DNA of 64,000 bases from Cohnella rhizoplanae (GTDB lineage Bacteria > Bacillota > Bacilli > Paenibacillales > Paenibacillaceae): contig NZ_CAOJCN010000001.1 in the NCBI RefSeq assembly GCF_948329515.1, positions 678,776 to 742,775 of the forward strand. The letters are read 5' to 3'. The translations under genes and the position numbers were made by a program. Positions 26,293-35,023 of the stretch are shown piece by piece (within the stretch, counting starts at the first letter, position 1; each line of letters begins with the position of its first letter). A model generated the notes under the pieces. It saw only the letters and a list, made by a program, of their open reading frames with translations. It searched no databases and had not been told where the DNA came from.

Positions 26293-26340
26293 GGCGTTCT
26301 ATGAGGATTGCGTATGGCTGGACTCTACCAGGCTTACCCC

Positions 26341-27000
26341 TTAGCGTCCGGACAATCGCCGCAGCGTACCCGACAGCGTCGGACGCAATGCGGCGATGAC
26401 GATGGTGGCGGCGACGCCCTTTAAGAGATCGCCCGCGATAAACGGGTAACAGCCGCCGATCAGCGCTCCGTGCAGCGTGAGATGCGCCTTGTAGGCGAGC
26501 CACGGCACGCCGCCGACGTATGCGAGCAAGATGCCGAACACGACGATCGCGGCGAACAGAAGGGCATATGTACGCGCAGTCGGCTTGGCTCCGCTCCGCA
26601 GAAGCCGGTCGGCCGCCATGCCCACGAACAGCGCCTCGAAGGGGAACATCCAGATGAAGCCGCCGGTAGGACCGAATACGGTGGCGAGTCCGCCCTGTCC
26701 GTGCAGCAGGGGCAGCCCCGCGGCGGCCAGAACGACGACGAGCGCGATGCTGGAGAAGCCGAGCCGCGCGCCGAGCAGCCCGCCCGCGAGCATCACGGCA
26801 AGCGTCTGAAGCGTAATCGGGACGGCCGTGAAGCCGAGCGGAACCGAAACGTAACTAAACGCGATAAAAAGCGCCGCGAAGAGTGCCGTAAATACGGTTT
26901 TGCCGATCCAGGCTGAGGAGGTCTGCTGGCGTACGATTTGAACGCTGTTAGGTGTCTCCGTTGCGAGCGGCGAATGTTTTGCGGTCTCTGATTCTCTCAT
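26341..27000 (-). CDS. bioY: Biotin transporter substrate-binding subunit BioY
   Basis: BioY is the membrane S component that binds biotin for ECF-type transport. The 219-residue protein has about six membrane helices and the family motifs PITLQTLAVMLAGGLLGARLG and VFGPTGGFIWMFP near the middle, plus the GGVPWLAY region. ATG 27000 is preferred, with GAGGAG on the minus strand 8 bases upstream; TTG 27006 is also in frame. A BirA operator sits 20 bases upstream. The divergent neighbour encodes a fused ECF energy module, its probable partner. Confidence 0.95.
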   Translation of the reverse strand: MRESETAKHSPLATETPNSVQIVRQQTSSAWIGKTVFTALFAALFIAFSYVSVPLGFTAVPITLQTLAVMLAGGLLGARLGFSSIALVVVLAAAGLPLLHGQGGLATVFGPTGGFIWMFPFEALFVGMAADRLLRSGAKPTARTYALLFAAIVVFGILLAYVGGVPWLAYKAHLTLHGALIGGCYPFIAGDLLKGVAATIVIAALRPTLSGTLRRLSGR

Positions 27001-27019
27001 TGTCAAAACTCCTCTCGAA

Positions 27020-27050
27020 TGTTAACCTTGTTTCAGTGGTTTGGTTAACA
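27020..27050. promoter_or_regulatory. BirA (biotin repressor) operator
   Basis: TGTTAACC (27020-27027) and GGTTAACA (27043-27050) form a perfect inverted repeat with a 15-base spacer, the BirA operator arrangement of Firmicutes. Lying between bioY and the divergent transporter gene, it could control both. Confidence 0.92.
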
Positions 27051-27098
27051 ATTGGAATTCTAGCATGGGACCATCGGTTTGGGAAGAAGGAATTTGAA

Positions 27099-29687
27099 AT
27101 GATGGACAGACAAGCGGACTTCACGGATAAAAAGCTGCGCGGCAGGCCGATGCTGCTGCGGCAGGTGTCGGCGCGCAGAGAGAGCGCGATCGCGGGAGCG
27201 CCGCCGCTGCTGGATCAGGTCGATCTGACGCTGAATCGGGGAGAATGGATGTACGTCGCCGGCACGAACGGCAGCGGCAAATCGACGTTGGGCCGATTAT
27301 TGGCCGGCCTCGGCTTCCCCGGCGAGCTACGGGCGGAGACTTGGGACCGGGGCTTCGCGGGGGAGGCGCCCGCGCCGTATGCGATGCAGCAGCCTGACGC
27401 TCAGTTGTTCGGCACGACGCCGAGAGAGGAGATCGTGTTCGCGCGGGAATGGCTTGGTGCCGATGGTTCGGCCATTGCGGGGCTCGCGTACGACGCGCTG
27501 GACGAAGTCGGCCTGCGCGACGCGGCCGATCTTCCCTGGCGGGCGCTGTCGGGCGGCGAGCGTCAGCTCGCAGCGGTGGCCGCCGCCGCCGCGGGCCATG
27601 CGCCGCTGCTCGTCCTGGACGAGGCGACCTCGATGCTGGATGCCGAATCCCAGGCGCTGGTATTGCGTCTGGCGCGCCGCAGACACCGAGAAGGCGCGGC
27701 GGTCGTCTGGATCACGCAGCGCATCGAGGAACTGGAGTCCGGGCGGCGCGTCGTCGCGTTGTCCGAAGGCCGTATCGTTTACGATGGGAGCGTCGACGTA
27801 TTTTTAGCCGGGGAGAAGCTTGATGACGGCACGCATGAAGAACCGCCCTGCCTACGCTGCGGCCTGCGTCTGCCGTATGAAGCGGCGCTGAAGCGGGAGC
27901 TAGCGCGAAGGAAAGGGCCATCGTCCGCCGTACGGGCGTCGCGCGACGCCCGGCCATCGACGCCGGAGCGGGTCAGCCTCGCGGATTCGCAGCCGGCTCC
28001 ATCGCCTGCCTCTTCTGTCGCGTTGCGATTCCAAGGATTGCCGTTGAGGGATGCAGCGGACGGCGCCGCTGCGGCGACTCGGCCGCTGGAGCTGCAGCCT
28101 GGTCGGATCGTCGTGCTGCTCGGGCAGAACGGCGCCGGCAAGACCCGGCTGCTCGAGATCGCAGCCGGGCTGCGGGTGGCGGCGAAGACACGGGCGAGCT
28201 ATGTAGACGGCTCCGTTGAAGAGGCGAGGCGCGAGTTGGCGCGAAAGGCGGGCTTGCTGGCTTATAGCTATGCCTGCCAGTCGCCGGAGGATCAGCTGTT
28301 CGCGGCATCGGTCGAAGCCGAGCTGGCGTACGTGCTTCGGCCATACGGATTAACGGACGCGGAGCGAAGCCTGCGCATCCGCGCTGCGCTGCGGTCCGTA
28401 GGCTGGGACGAGTCATGGCTCGCCCGCGATCCGTACGCGATGAGCGGCGGGGAGCGTAGGCGGACCGCCCTGGCCTGCGCGCTGGCGCCGCCGGCGCCTT
28501 GGCTGCTGCTGGACGAGCCGACCGCTGGGCTGGACGCGATCGGCTGCGAGCGCTTGGCCGCGAGCCTCGTCGAGGAGCGGTCTCGGGGGCGAGGCATCCT
28601 GTTGGTCGCCCACGATCTCGACTGGGCGCTGCCGCTCGCGGACGAGCTGCTGCTGCTCGGTCCGGACGGGGCGATCCGCCGCTGCGAACGTTCGGCGCTG
28701 CTCGCGCATCCGTCCTGGTGGGAGGAGGCGGGGCTGCGGGAGCCCGCCAGCTACGCGGCGGCCCTGGAGGCTTGGAAAAACGGGCTGGATGAAGCGCGCG
28801 CCTGGGATACGGCTGAGATCGCGGCGGCATTAAGCGAGGAAGGGGGGCAGCGTCGCGAGGCGGATGCACGGCATGCGGGCTCGCCTGCCGGGGAGCGCAT
28901 CAGTCGACCGGCAGCGAGGCGCCGGCAGTCTGTCCCGGCAGCGGAAAGGCTCTCCGCCTTCGACCCGCGGGCGGTCTGGCTCGGCTATGTGTCGGTGTCA
29001 TTGGCGATGTTCGCGGCTTCGGGCTGGTCTGGCCTCGCCGCATCGGCCGCGCTGACTGCGGCGATCGTCCTTGCGGCCCGGCTGCCGCTGCGCGAATACA
29101 AAGGTCCGCTCGTCGCGTTCGCGCTATTCACGGCGGCGTCGACCGCTTTATCCGGCCTGACGGGCGACAGCGGGGAAGCCGGCGCCTGGTGGCATGGCGC
29201 GGACAGCCTGGTCACGTTTCGCTCGTTCGCGAAAACATGGTGCGTGCTGGCCGTCGGAATCGCCCTGCCGGCCGCCATTCCGCCGCTGCGGCTGCGCCGC
29301 GCGCTCACGCAGATCCTGCCTCGCCGGGGCGGGGCGGGCAGGCGCTCGCAGCGTCTCGTGCTGACGGTGACGCTGCTGCTGCGCTTCGTGCCCCAGCTCA
29401 TGGCGGAGTGGGACCGCTTCGCCCGCATCGCCGTCGCCCGGGGCAAAGATACCGGCCGATCGCCCGCAGCGACGCTGCGCAAGCTTCGAAGCACGGCCGT
29501 GCCGTTTATGCTCTCCCTGTTCAGGATGGGAGAGACGGTGACGCTGGCGCTCGAGAGCCGCGGCATCGGCCGCAGGGAAACGCCGATCGATACCGAGCGG
29601 CTGCGCTGGCGCACTCGAGACAATCTGCTGCTGCTTGCGGTCGCGTTCGCATGCGCCGCGCTGGCGCTGCTGGACCGCTTCAATTAA
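27099..29687 (+). CDS. Fused ECF transporter energy module: EcfA-EcfA'-EcfT in one chain
   Basis: This 862-residue protein joins three subunits that are usually separate. ATPase 1 (residues 25-250): Walker A GTNGSGKST at 55-63, MQQPDAQLFG, signature LSGGERQ near 150, Walker B LLVLDEATS; its switch region reads WITQR, with Gln at 207 where His is expected. ATPase 2 (about 310-560): GQNGAGKTR at 342, signature MSGGERRR, WLLLDEPTAGLD, and the switch His in LLVAHDLD. EcfT (about 640-862): several membrane helices and coupling motifs ARG (near 780) and SRG (821). ATG 27099 or 27102 follows AAGGAA. It is divergent from bioY across a BirA operator and probably powers biotin uptake. Confidence 0.9.
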   Translation: MMDRQADFTDKKLRGRPMLLRQVSARRESAIAGAPPLLDQVDLTLNRGEWMYVAGTNGSGKSTLGRLLAGLGFPGELRAETWDRGFAGEAPAPYAMQQPDAQLFGTTPREEIVFAREWLGADGSAIAGLAYDALDEVGLRDAADLPWRALSGGERQLAAVAAAAAGHAPLLVLDEATSMLDAESQALVLRLARRRHREGAAVVWITQRIEELESGRRVVALSEGRIVYDGSVDVFLAGEKLDDGTHEEPPCLRCGLRLPYEAALKRELARRKGPSSAVRASRDARPSTPERVSLADSQPAPSPASSVALRFQGLPLRDAADGAAAATRPLELQPGRIVVLLGQNGAGKTRLLEIAAGLRVAAKTRASYVDGSVEEARRELARKAGLLAYSYACQSPEDQLFAASVEAELAYVLRPYGLTDAERSLRIRAALRSVGWDESWLARDPYAMSGGERRRTALACALAPPAPWLLLDEPTAGLDAIGCERLAASLVEERSRGRGILLVAHDLDWALPLADELLLLGPDGAIRRCERSALLAHPSWWEEAGLREPASYAAALEAWKNGLDEARAWDTAEIAAALSEEGGQRREADARHAGSPAGERISRPAARRRQSVPAAERLSAFDPRAVWLGYVSVSLAMFAASGWSGLAASAALTAAIVLAARLPLREYKGPLVAFALFTAASTALSGLTGDSGEAGAWWHGADSLVTFRSFAKTWCVLAVGIALPAAIPPLRLRRALTQILPRRGGAGRRSQRLVLTVTLLLRFVPQLMAEWDRFARIAVARGKDTGRSPAATLRKLRSTAVPFMLSLFRMGETVTLALESRGIGRRETPIDTERLRWRTRDNLLLLAVAFACAALALLDRFN

Positions 29688-29714
29688 AATCGCATGCGGC
29701 TCTCACGCGCTTCT

Positions 29715-30974
29715 TCAGCTTATCGTCCGCCGAGGTCTCGTGCCGAGCAGCGCGATGACGGCCGCGGCGACGGCGATCGCCGCGCCGAGCCCGAAGCCCG
29801 CCTTCAGCCCGCCGCCGTCCGCATTCAGCCAACCCGCGAGATAAGGTCCGGCGAACATGCCGACGGCGTACACGGATTGATAGAAACCCATGGCCGTGGC
29901 GCGCTCTGCAGGGCGGATGTCACGGATCGCCAGGCCTAGCAGCAGCGGCAGGTACAGTCCCTGCGCGATGCCGTTCGCGGCCTGCGTCACGAGGAGGCCG
30001 ACGTAGCCGCCGCTGAACGGGATGAGCGCCGTGCAGACCGCGGCCATCAAGAAGCCGCAGACGAGAACGGGGCGGGTACCGAAGCGCGGGGCGATATAGC
30101 GGCCGGTCCAGAGAGAGACGAGCGCGTGCGGCACCATAAAGGAGACGACGAGCCCCGTCAGCCCGTTTTTGCCGGCGCCGTATTCGACTGCCTGCAGCGG
30201 CGTGAAGCCGAACATCGTAATAAAAAGCACGCAGTGCGCAAGCAGGGACAAAAGAGAGACGATCCACAGCTGCGGCGAATTGCGGAGCAGCGCGAGCGGC
30301 CTGCGCCTTGCGCTTGCGGCTTCCTCCGTGGACGCACCGAGCTTCGGTTGCGCGGCGGGGCTGGCCGGAACGGCCGGAAGAGGCTCGCGAACGAAGGCTA
30401 CGAGCAATCCGCCGGCCGCGGCGATGAAGATGCCGGCGCCGAATGCCGCGTTCCAGCCGCCCGAGCCCGCCAGGTAACCGCTCGCCGTCATGCCGCCGAG
30501 CTGGCCGACGACGGTCAGGAAGCTGAGCGTGCTCATCGCCTTGCCGGACTGCTCCGGCGGATAATACGAGGCATACAGCACGGTGAACGGCACCCAGGTC
30601 GATGCGCAGATGCCGGCGACCAGCCTGCCGGCGAGCGGTCCCGCCCAACCCCCGACGTAGAGGAACAAGGCGCAGCTGACCAGGCCGGCGGCCATGCCGG
30701 CGAACAGGAACGGCTTGCGCCGGCTCAAGCGATCCGAATACAAGCCAAGCGGGAAGCGGATGAGGACCTGCGTCAGGCCGTAGCTGCCGACGATCAGTCC
30801 GATCGTGCCGAGCGGCAGTCCGCGATCTTCTAGAAAAGGCGTCAGAATCGGTACATAAATATACATGGTCGCCCAGTAGAGCAGCGTCGCCGCCGCGAAC
30901 ACCGCATGGTCTCTGGTTGTGATCGATTGCGGATTGGGGACGGCGTTGCGTTCGAGGGATAACGACGATTTCAA
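29715..30974 (-). CDS. Major facilitator superfamily transporter
   Basis: A 419-residue membrane protein with about 12 helices and the MFS loop motif GLYSDRLSRRKP between helices 2 and 3. A central cytoplasmic loop (residues about 205-235) is Ala/Pro-rich. The start is TTG 30974 with GGAGG at suitable spacing on the minus strand. It is tail-to-tail with the ECF gene. A perfect 16-base palindrome 33 bases upstream suggests control by a small repressor. The substrate is unknown; sugar or drug efflux is possible. Confidence 0.88.
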   Translation of the reverse strand: MKSSLSLERNAVPNPQSITTRDHAVFAAATLLYWATMYIYVPILTPFLEDRGLPLGTIGLIVGSYGLTQVLIRFPLGLYSDRLSRRKPFLFAGMAAGLVSCALFLYVGGWAGPLAGRLVAGICASTWVPFTVLYASYYPPEQSGKAMSTLSFLTVVGQLGGMTASGYLAGSGGWNAAFGAGIFIAAAGGLLVAFVREPLPAVPASPAAQPKLGASTEEAASARRRPLALLRNSPQLWIVSLLSLLAHCVLFITMFGFTPLQAVEYGAGKNGLTGLVVSFMVPHALVSLWTGRYIAPRFGTRPVLVCGFLMAAVCTALIPFSGGYVGLLVTQAANGIAQGLYLPLLLGLAIRDIRPAERATAMGFYQSVYAVGMFAGPYLAGWLNADGGGLKAGFGLGAAIAVAAAVIALLGTRPRRTIS

Positions 30975-31006
30975 TGTAAAGCCTCCATTCCATACACGTC
31001 AAATAC

Positions 31007-31022
31007 GAAGAACCGGTTCTTC
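31007..31022. promoter_or_regulatory. Perfect 16-base palindrome, candidate operator
   Basis: GAAGAACC-GGTTCTTC is a perfect palindrome lying 33 bases upstream of the MFS gene and 160 bases before the divergent flavoprotein gene. It is typical in size for a TetR- or MarR-type operator. No regulator gene is adjacent. Confidence 0.5.
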
Positions 31023-31181
31023 TACTGTAACCGAGCGGCACGGTCAGGGGAAGACCGGAAATGCGACGCGAGGACGCTAAAGGCCTTCTAACCCATGACG
31101 AATTCGATGACCGGCGTAACTGTCGCCATGACTGCGGCCCGCGCTACAATAGTCGCGTCAAGCTGCAGAAGGAGGGATCGG

Positions 31182-32435
31182 ATGAACGCAACGTATGACG
31201 TTATCGTCGTGGGGGCCAGGATCGCGGGAGCTACGCTCGCCTGGGAGCTGTCCCGGATCGGGCTGCGGACGCTGCTGCTCGACCGGGCGGACTTCCCTAG
31301 CGATACGCTGTCCACGCACAATGTGTATGCGAACACGCTGTCGAAATTCAGGGAGATGGGCGTGCTGGACGAACTGCTGGCGACGGGGACGCCGCTCTAC
31401 AACAGGGCGCACGTCAACTTCGAAGGCGCCGTGATCGACGGACGCTTTCCCCCGGTCGACGGCATCGACGGCTGTCTGTGCGTGAAGCGCAAATACATCG
31501 ACGATATTCTCTTCCGTCATGCGCGGAGCCAGCCGGATGTGACGGCGATCACCGGATTCAGGGCGACCGGACTACTCCGCGACGCGGACGGTACGGTGAC
31601 GGGGGTGACCGGCGTCTCCCGCGAAGGGCAGGTTCAGTCGTTTTCAGCCGGGCTCGTCGTAGGCGCGGACGGCCGCCGGTCCTCCGTCCGGGAATGGGCC
31701 GGGGCCGAGCGGCGACTCTCGGTTCCGACCGACTACGCTTCTTATGTCGCATACGTGGACGGATACGACCAGGGCGGGGAGCGTTTCGTGGAGTTCTACA
31801 AGCAGGGCGACAAGCTCGCCATTGCTTTTCCGACGAGCGATTCGCAATATGTCATCGGCTTCATGTTCCCGCTCACGGACGCCGCGCGGATCGCGCGGCT
31901 GCGCGACGAGCCCGAATCCGGGCTGCGGGCGCTGGCCGAGGAAGGACTGTCCGCCACGGCCCTGCCGGCGCGGCTGCGAAGCGCGTCGTTCGCTGGACGG
32001 GTGCGCGCGTTGCTCGGTTACGACAACGACTGGCACCAAGGCATGGGGCGAGGCTGGGCGCTTATCGGGGACGCCTTTTCCTTTAAGGATCCGGCGGTCG
32101 GCCAAGGCATGCACGATGCGGTGTTCGGCGCAGGGCTGCTCGCCAAGACTTTGTCCGGGTATCGACCTGAAGATTGGCGCCGCGCCTGGGAGGAGATGTC
32201 CGCCCGTTACGAGGAGGGCATGCGCGACAAGCTGATGAGCCGATTCGAGATCGGCTGCCAGATGACCCGCAATGCGCCGATGCCTCAGGAGCTGCTGGCC
32301 GCGTACCGTCTGATCGGCAAGGACGAACAAGCGACGCGCGTTTTTCTGGGCATGTACAATTATGCGAGCGAACCCGGCGATATCGATCGCGAAGTAGGAA
32401 GGCTGCTCGCGGGAATTCAGGCACCGGGCGCATAG
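31182..32435 (+). CDS. FAD-dependent oxidoreductase (monooxygenase / geranylgeranyl reductase-like)
   Basis: The 417-residue flavoprotein starts with an FAD-binding Rossmann motif (YDVIVVGARIAGATLAWELS), has the second FAD motif VVGADGRRSSVR near residue 160, and the third, ALIGDAFSFKDPAVGQGM, near 290. This is the PF01494-type fold shared by aromatic hydroxylases, halogenases and geranylgeranyl reductases. ATG 31182 follows AAGGAGGG; an in-frame start at 31095 has no ribosome site. It is divergent from an MFS gene and may form a detoxification pair with it. The substrate is unknown. Confidence 0.87.
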   Translation: MNATYDVIVVGARIAGATLAWELSRIGLRTLLLDRADFPSDTLSTHNVYANTLSKFREMGVLDELLATGTPLYNRAHVNFEGAVIDGRFPPVDGIDGCLCVKRKYIDDILFRHARSQPDVTAITGFRATGLLRDADGTVTGVTGVSREGQVQSFSAGLVVGADGRRSSVREWAGAERRLSVPTDYASYVAYVDGYDQGGERFVEFYKQGDKLAIAFPTSDSQYVIGFMFPLTDAARIARLRDEPESGLRALAEEGLSATALPARLRSASFAGRVRALLGYDNDWHQGMGRGWALIGDAFSFKDPAVGQGMHDAVFGAGLLAKTLSGYRPEDWRRAWEEMSARYEEGMRDKLMSRFEIGCQMTRNAPMPQELLAAYRLIGKDEQATRVFLGMYNYASEPGDIDREVGRLLAGIQAPGA

Positions 32436-32463
32436 ACGGAATAACCAAAATACCCGCCGATTA

Positions 32464-32489
32464 AAAGACAGCCCCGCGGCTGTCTTTTT
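32464..32489 (+). terminator. Intrinsic terminator
   Basis: AAAGACAGCC pairs with GGCTGTCTTT across a 4-base loop and is followed by more T. Confidence 0.93.
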
Positions 32490-32580
32490 GTTTCGTTTGG
32501 GCGAGGGGAGTAGGGATTAAGACGCATGCGACGAATGTATATTCATGAACGAAATGCCTGACATCGAAGGAAGTGCGCAG

Positions 32581-33570
32581 ATGAGCTGCCGGCAGTGCAT
32601 GGCGGGGGAACCCGTTTACGAAGTGAAGTTCGACGATGACGCAGACGGAACGGTAGCAAACGATATCGCGCGTTTTCTCGAAAAAACGGGCGCGCTGGCA
32701 AAAATGACTTCGGACGCGATTCTGATCCGCGAGTCCGCGGTGCCCGACTTCTACGATTTTTGCCTCGATCATATGAGCCCGGATCGCATGACGTACCGGA
32801 TGGACGAGGGCGCATGGAAACCGATGAAGGAGATGCCGCAAGACCTGCGGGAGCGATGGGTCGAGGGCGTCATTGCCGAGGAGCGCGTGGTTCCTTACGC
32901 ACAGCCGATCATGACCGCGGAGGGCGATGTTTTCGGCTACGAGGTGCTGGCGCGTTTTCTGGCTCAAGACGGCCGGCTTGTGTCGCCTGCCGAAGTATTC
33001 GCCGCGGCCAAGCGGCGCAACCGGCTCTATGCGCTCGATCGCGTGTGCCGTCTGGCCGCCGTGAGGAGTTCCGTTCATTTACGGGGCCGCGTATTCATTA
33101 ATTTCATACCGACTTCGATCTACTCGCCCCAGCATTGCCTCCGGTCGACGACCGCCCTGACGCGCGAGTTGGGCCTTGATGCATCCAGATTCGTATTTGA
33201 AGTCGTGGAGAGCGAACACGTCGATGACGTGGAGCACTTGAAGTCGATTCTGGCTTATTATACCGAACAGGGCTTCAGCTACGCGCTCGACGACGTGGGC
33301 GAGGGATTCAGCACGCCGGAGCTGCTCCGGGAGATTAAACCTCACTATATGAAGCTGGACCGGAGCGCGGCGGACGGCGTGAGCAGCGACCCGGAGAAGC
33401 AAAAGACGGCGGGTGAACTGCTCCGTACGGCCCTGCAGATCGGCGCCGTGCCGCTTGCGGAGGGCATCGAGCGAGAAGATGACTATCTCTGGCTGAGGGC
33501 GACCGGATACCGCCTCTTCCAGGGTTATCTATGGGGCAGGCCGGAGCCGGTTCGCAAGATCGGTGTTTAG
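32581..33570 (+). CDS. EAL-domain protein, YkuI-like
   Basis: The 329-residue soluble protein has an EAL (cyclic-di-GMP phosphodiesterase) domain from about residue 100. Key residues are mostly kept: GYEVLARF in place of EAL, NFIPTS (Asn), EVVES (Glu), DDVGEGFS (in place of DDFG), KLDRS (Lys), AEGIE (Glu) and LFQGYLWGRP (Gln). It may therefore be active or a sensor. ATG 32581 is chosen because AAGGAAG at 32567-32573 is well placed; the upstream ATG 32545 is not. The N-terminus carries SCRQCM, a CxxC pair. No GGDEF or membrane part is present. Confidence 0.85.
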   Translation: MSCRQCMAGEPVYEVKFDDDADGTVANDIARFLEKTGALAKMTSDAILIRESAVPDFYDFCLDHMSPDRMTYRMDEGAWKPMKEMPQDLRERWVEGVIAEERVVPYAQPIMTAEGDVFGYEVLARFLAQDGRLVSPAEVFAAAKRRNRLYALDRVCRLAAVRSSVHLRGRVFINFIPTSIYSPQHCLRSTTALTRELGLDASRFVFEVVESEHVDDVEHLKSILAYYTEQGFSYALDDVGEGFSTPELLREIKPHYMKLDRSAADGVSSDPEKQKTAGELLRTALQIGAVPLAEGIEREDDYLWLRATGYRLFQGYLWGRPEPVRKIGV

Positions 33571-33577
33571 TCTCAAA

Positions 33578-33621
33578 GGCCCAAAAAAAAGACTCCCGCG
33601 CGGGAGTCTTTTTTTTGGGCC
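33578..33621. terminator. Perfect 44-base bidirectional terminator
   Basis: A perfect palindrome runs GGCCC, eight A, GACTCCCGC, then its exact complement with eight T and GGGCC. It serves as an intrinsic terminator for the EAL gene on plus and for glgC on minus, which ends 7 bases away. Confidence 0.97.
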
Positions 33622-33627
33622 GGAGGC

Positions 33628-34860
33628 CTATTCGGCCAAGGTCAGCAGCGCAGCCGGTTGGTCGAGCTTGCCGGCGCCGACGATGCGCTCCTTCATGTCC
33701 TTGATGCGGTCGAACGCAGGCGCCATGTATACGTTCGCCTTGACGCGCTCGCCCGGCGCGATGACGACGATGTCCGATCCGTCGCCGCCGACCACGGCAT
33801 AATCCTCGATAATCGCGCCTTCGCCGATGATCGCGCGATGAATCTTCGCGTGCTTGCCGATCTTCGCATGGGGCATGACGACGCTGTCCCGGATCTGGCT
33901 ATGCGCGCCGATCTGGCTGCCGATGGATACGACGGAGCGTTCGATCTCGCCTCTGGCGGCGACGCCTTGGTGGATCAGCGAGCCGCGAATTTGCGCGTAA
34001 GCGCCGGAAGAGTAATGAACGACCGAGGAAAGAGCCGATGCGTTCATGGGCCATTCAGGCGTGCCGATATGGACGGCGCCGTCGAGCAGGTCCATGTTGG
34101 CTTCCCACAGGCTGTCGATCGTGCCTACGTCGCGCCAGTACCCGCCGAATTTATACGCGTGGAACGCTTCGCCGTCCGCGAGCGCGCGCGGGATCAGGTC
34201 TTTGCCGAAATCGCGGGAGGAAGCGGGATTCGCCGCATCCTGCAGCAGGTAACGGCGCAGCTCGCTCCAGCGGAACACGTAAACGCCCATGGAGGCCAGG
34301 TTGCTCTTCGGCGCGGCCGGCTTCTCGGCGAAGTCCACGATGCGGCCACGTTCGTCCGTGCTCATGATGCCGAAGCGGCTGGCTTCTTCCCAGGATACGT
34401 TTTTCACGACGATCGTCGCGCTGGCGCCGCTCTCGCGGTGAGCGGCGAGTAGGGGGGCGTAGTCCATCTGGTAAATATGGTCGCCGGAAAGGATCAGGAT
34501 GTCTTCGGGGTCGTGACTGTCGATATAATCTATATTCTGAAAGATAGCGTCCGCTGTGCCTAAGTAGCCGCTGCCGCCGAGTCGGTCGGCCGGGAGGAGG
34601 GTCTGACCGCGTTGGGCTTGCGAGCCGGGGGTCCAAGGTTCAGCTTCGCCTAAGTATTGATGAATGGATTCGGCTCGGTATTGGGTGACGATGCCGATGT
34701 CGCCGATGCCGGAGTTCAAGCAGTTGCTGATCGGAAAATCGATGATGCGCTGTTTTCCTCCGAAGGGTACCGCCGGTTTCGCCCACTGCTGCGTCAGCGG
34801 GGCGAGCCGCTTGCCTTCCCCTCCGGCTAAAAGCATGGCCAGAACATTACGCTTGCTCAT
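33628..34860 (-). CDS. glgC: Glucose-1-phosphate adenylyltransferase
   Basis: GlgC makes ADP-glucose, the donor for glycogen synthesis. The 410-residue protein has the nucleotidyltransferase start LAMLLAGGEGKRLAPLT, KPAVPFGGKQRIIDFPISNC, GTADAIFQN, SGDHIYQMDY, the FAEKP loop and a left-handed beta-helix C-terminus with IGEGAIIEDYAVVGG. No glgD, glgA, glgB or glgP is in the window, so the rest of the pathway must be elsewhere. The gene shares its strand with a GH13 enzyme upstream but is separated from it by a terminator. Confidence 0.95.
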   Translation of the reverse strand: MSKRNVLAMLLAGGEGKRLAPLTQQWAKPAVPFGGKQRIIDFPISNCLNSGIGDIGIVTQYRAESIHQYLGEAEPWTPGSQAQRGQTLLPADRLGGSGYLGTADAIFQNIDYIDSHDPEDILILSGDHIYQMDYAPLLAAHRESGASATIVVKNVSWEEASRFGIMSTDERGRIVDFAEKPAAPKSNLASMGVYVFRWSELRRYLLQDAANPASSRDFGKDLIPRALADGEAFHAYKFGGYWRDVGTIDSLWEANMDLLDGAVHIGTPEWPMNASALSSVVHYSSGAYAQIRGSLIHQGVAARGEIERSVVSIGSQIGAHSQIRDSVVMPHAKIGKHAKIHRAIIGEGAIIEDYAVVGGDGSDIVVIAPGERVKANVYMAPAFDRIKDMKERIVGAGKLDQPAALLTLAE

Positions 34861-34974
34861 CCTTTGCTCTTCCTCCTTGACATGGTTGCCAGATCAATCA
34901 TAGATAGTTCTTAACCCGTGCATATATGTCTTGAAACCCAGAACTTTTTTTCAAATGTGAACAATGTGTGTCCG

Positions 34975-35011
34975 TAAAAAAGACGCCTGCAAAAACTCAT
35001 CCAGGCGTCCT
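34975..35011 (-). terminator. Terminator after the GH13 gene (minus strand)
   Basis: On the minus strand GGACGCCTG pairs with CAGGCGTC and is followed by six T. Confidence 0.9.
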
Positions 35012-35023
35012 ATGCTTGATTTC

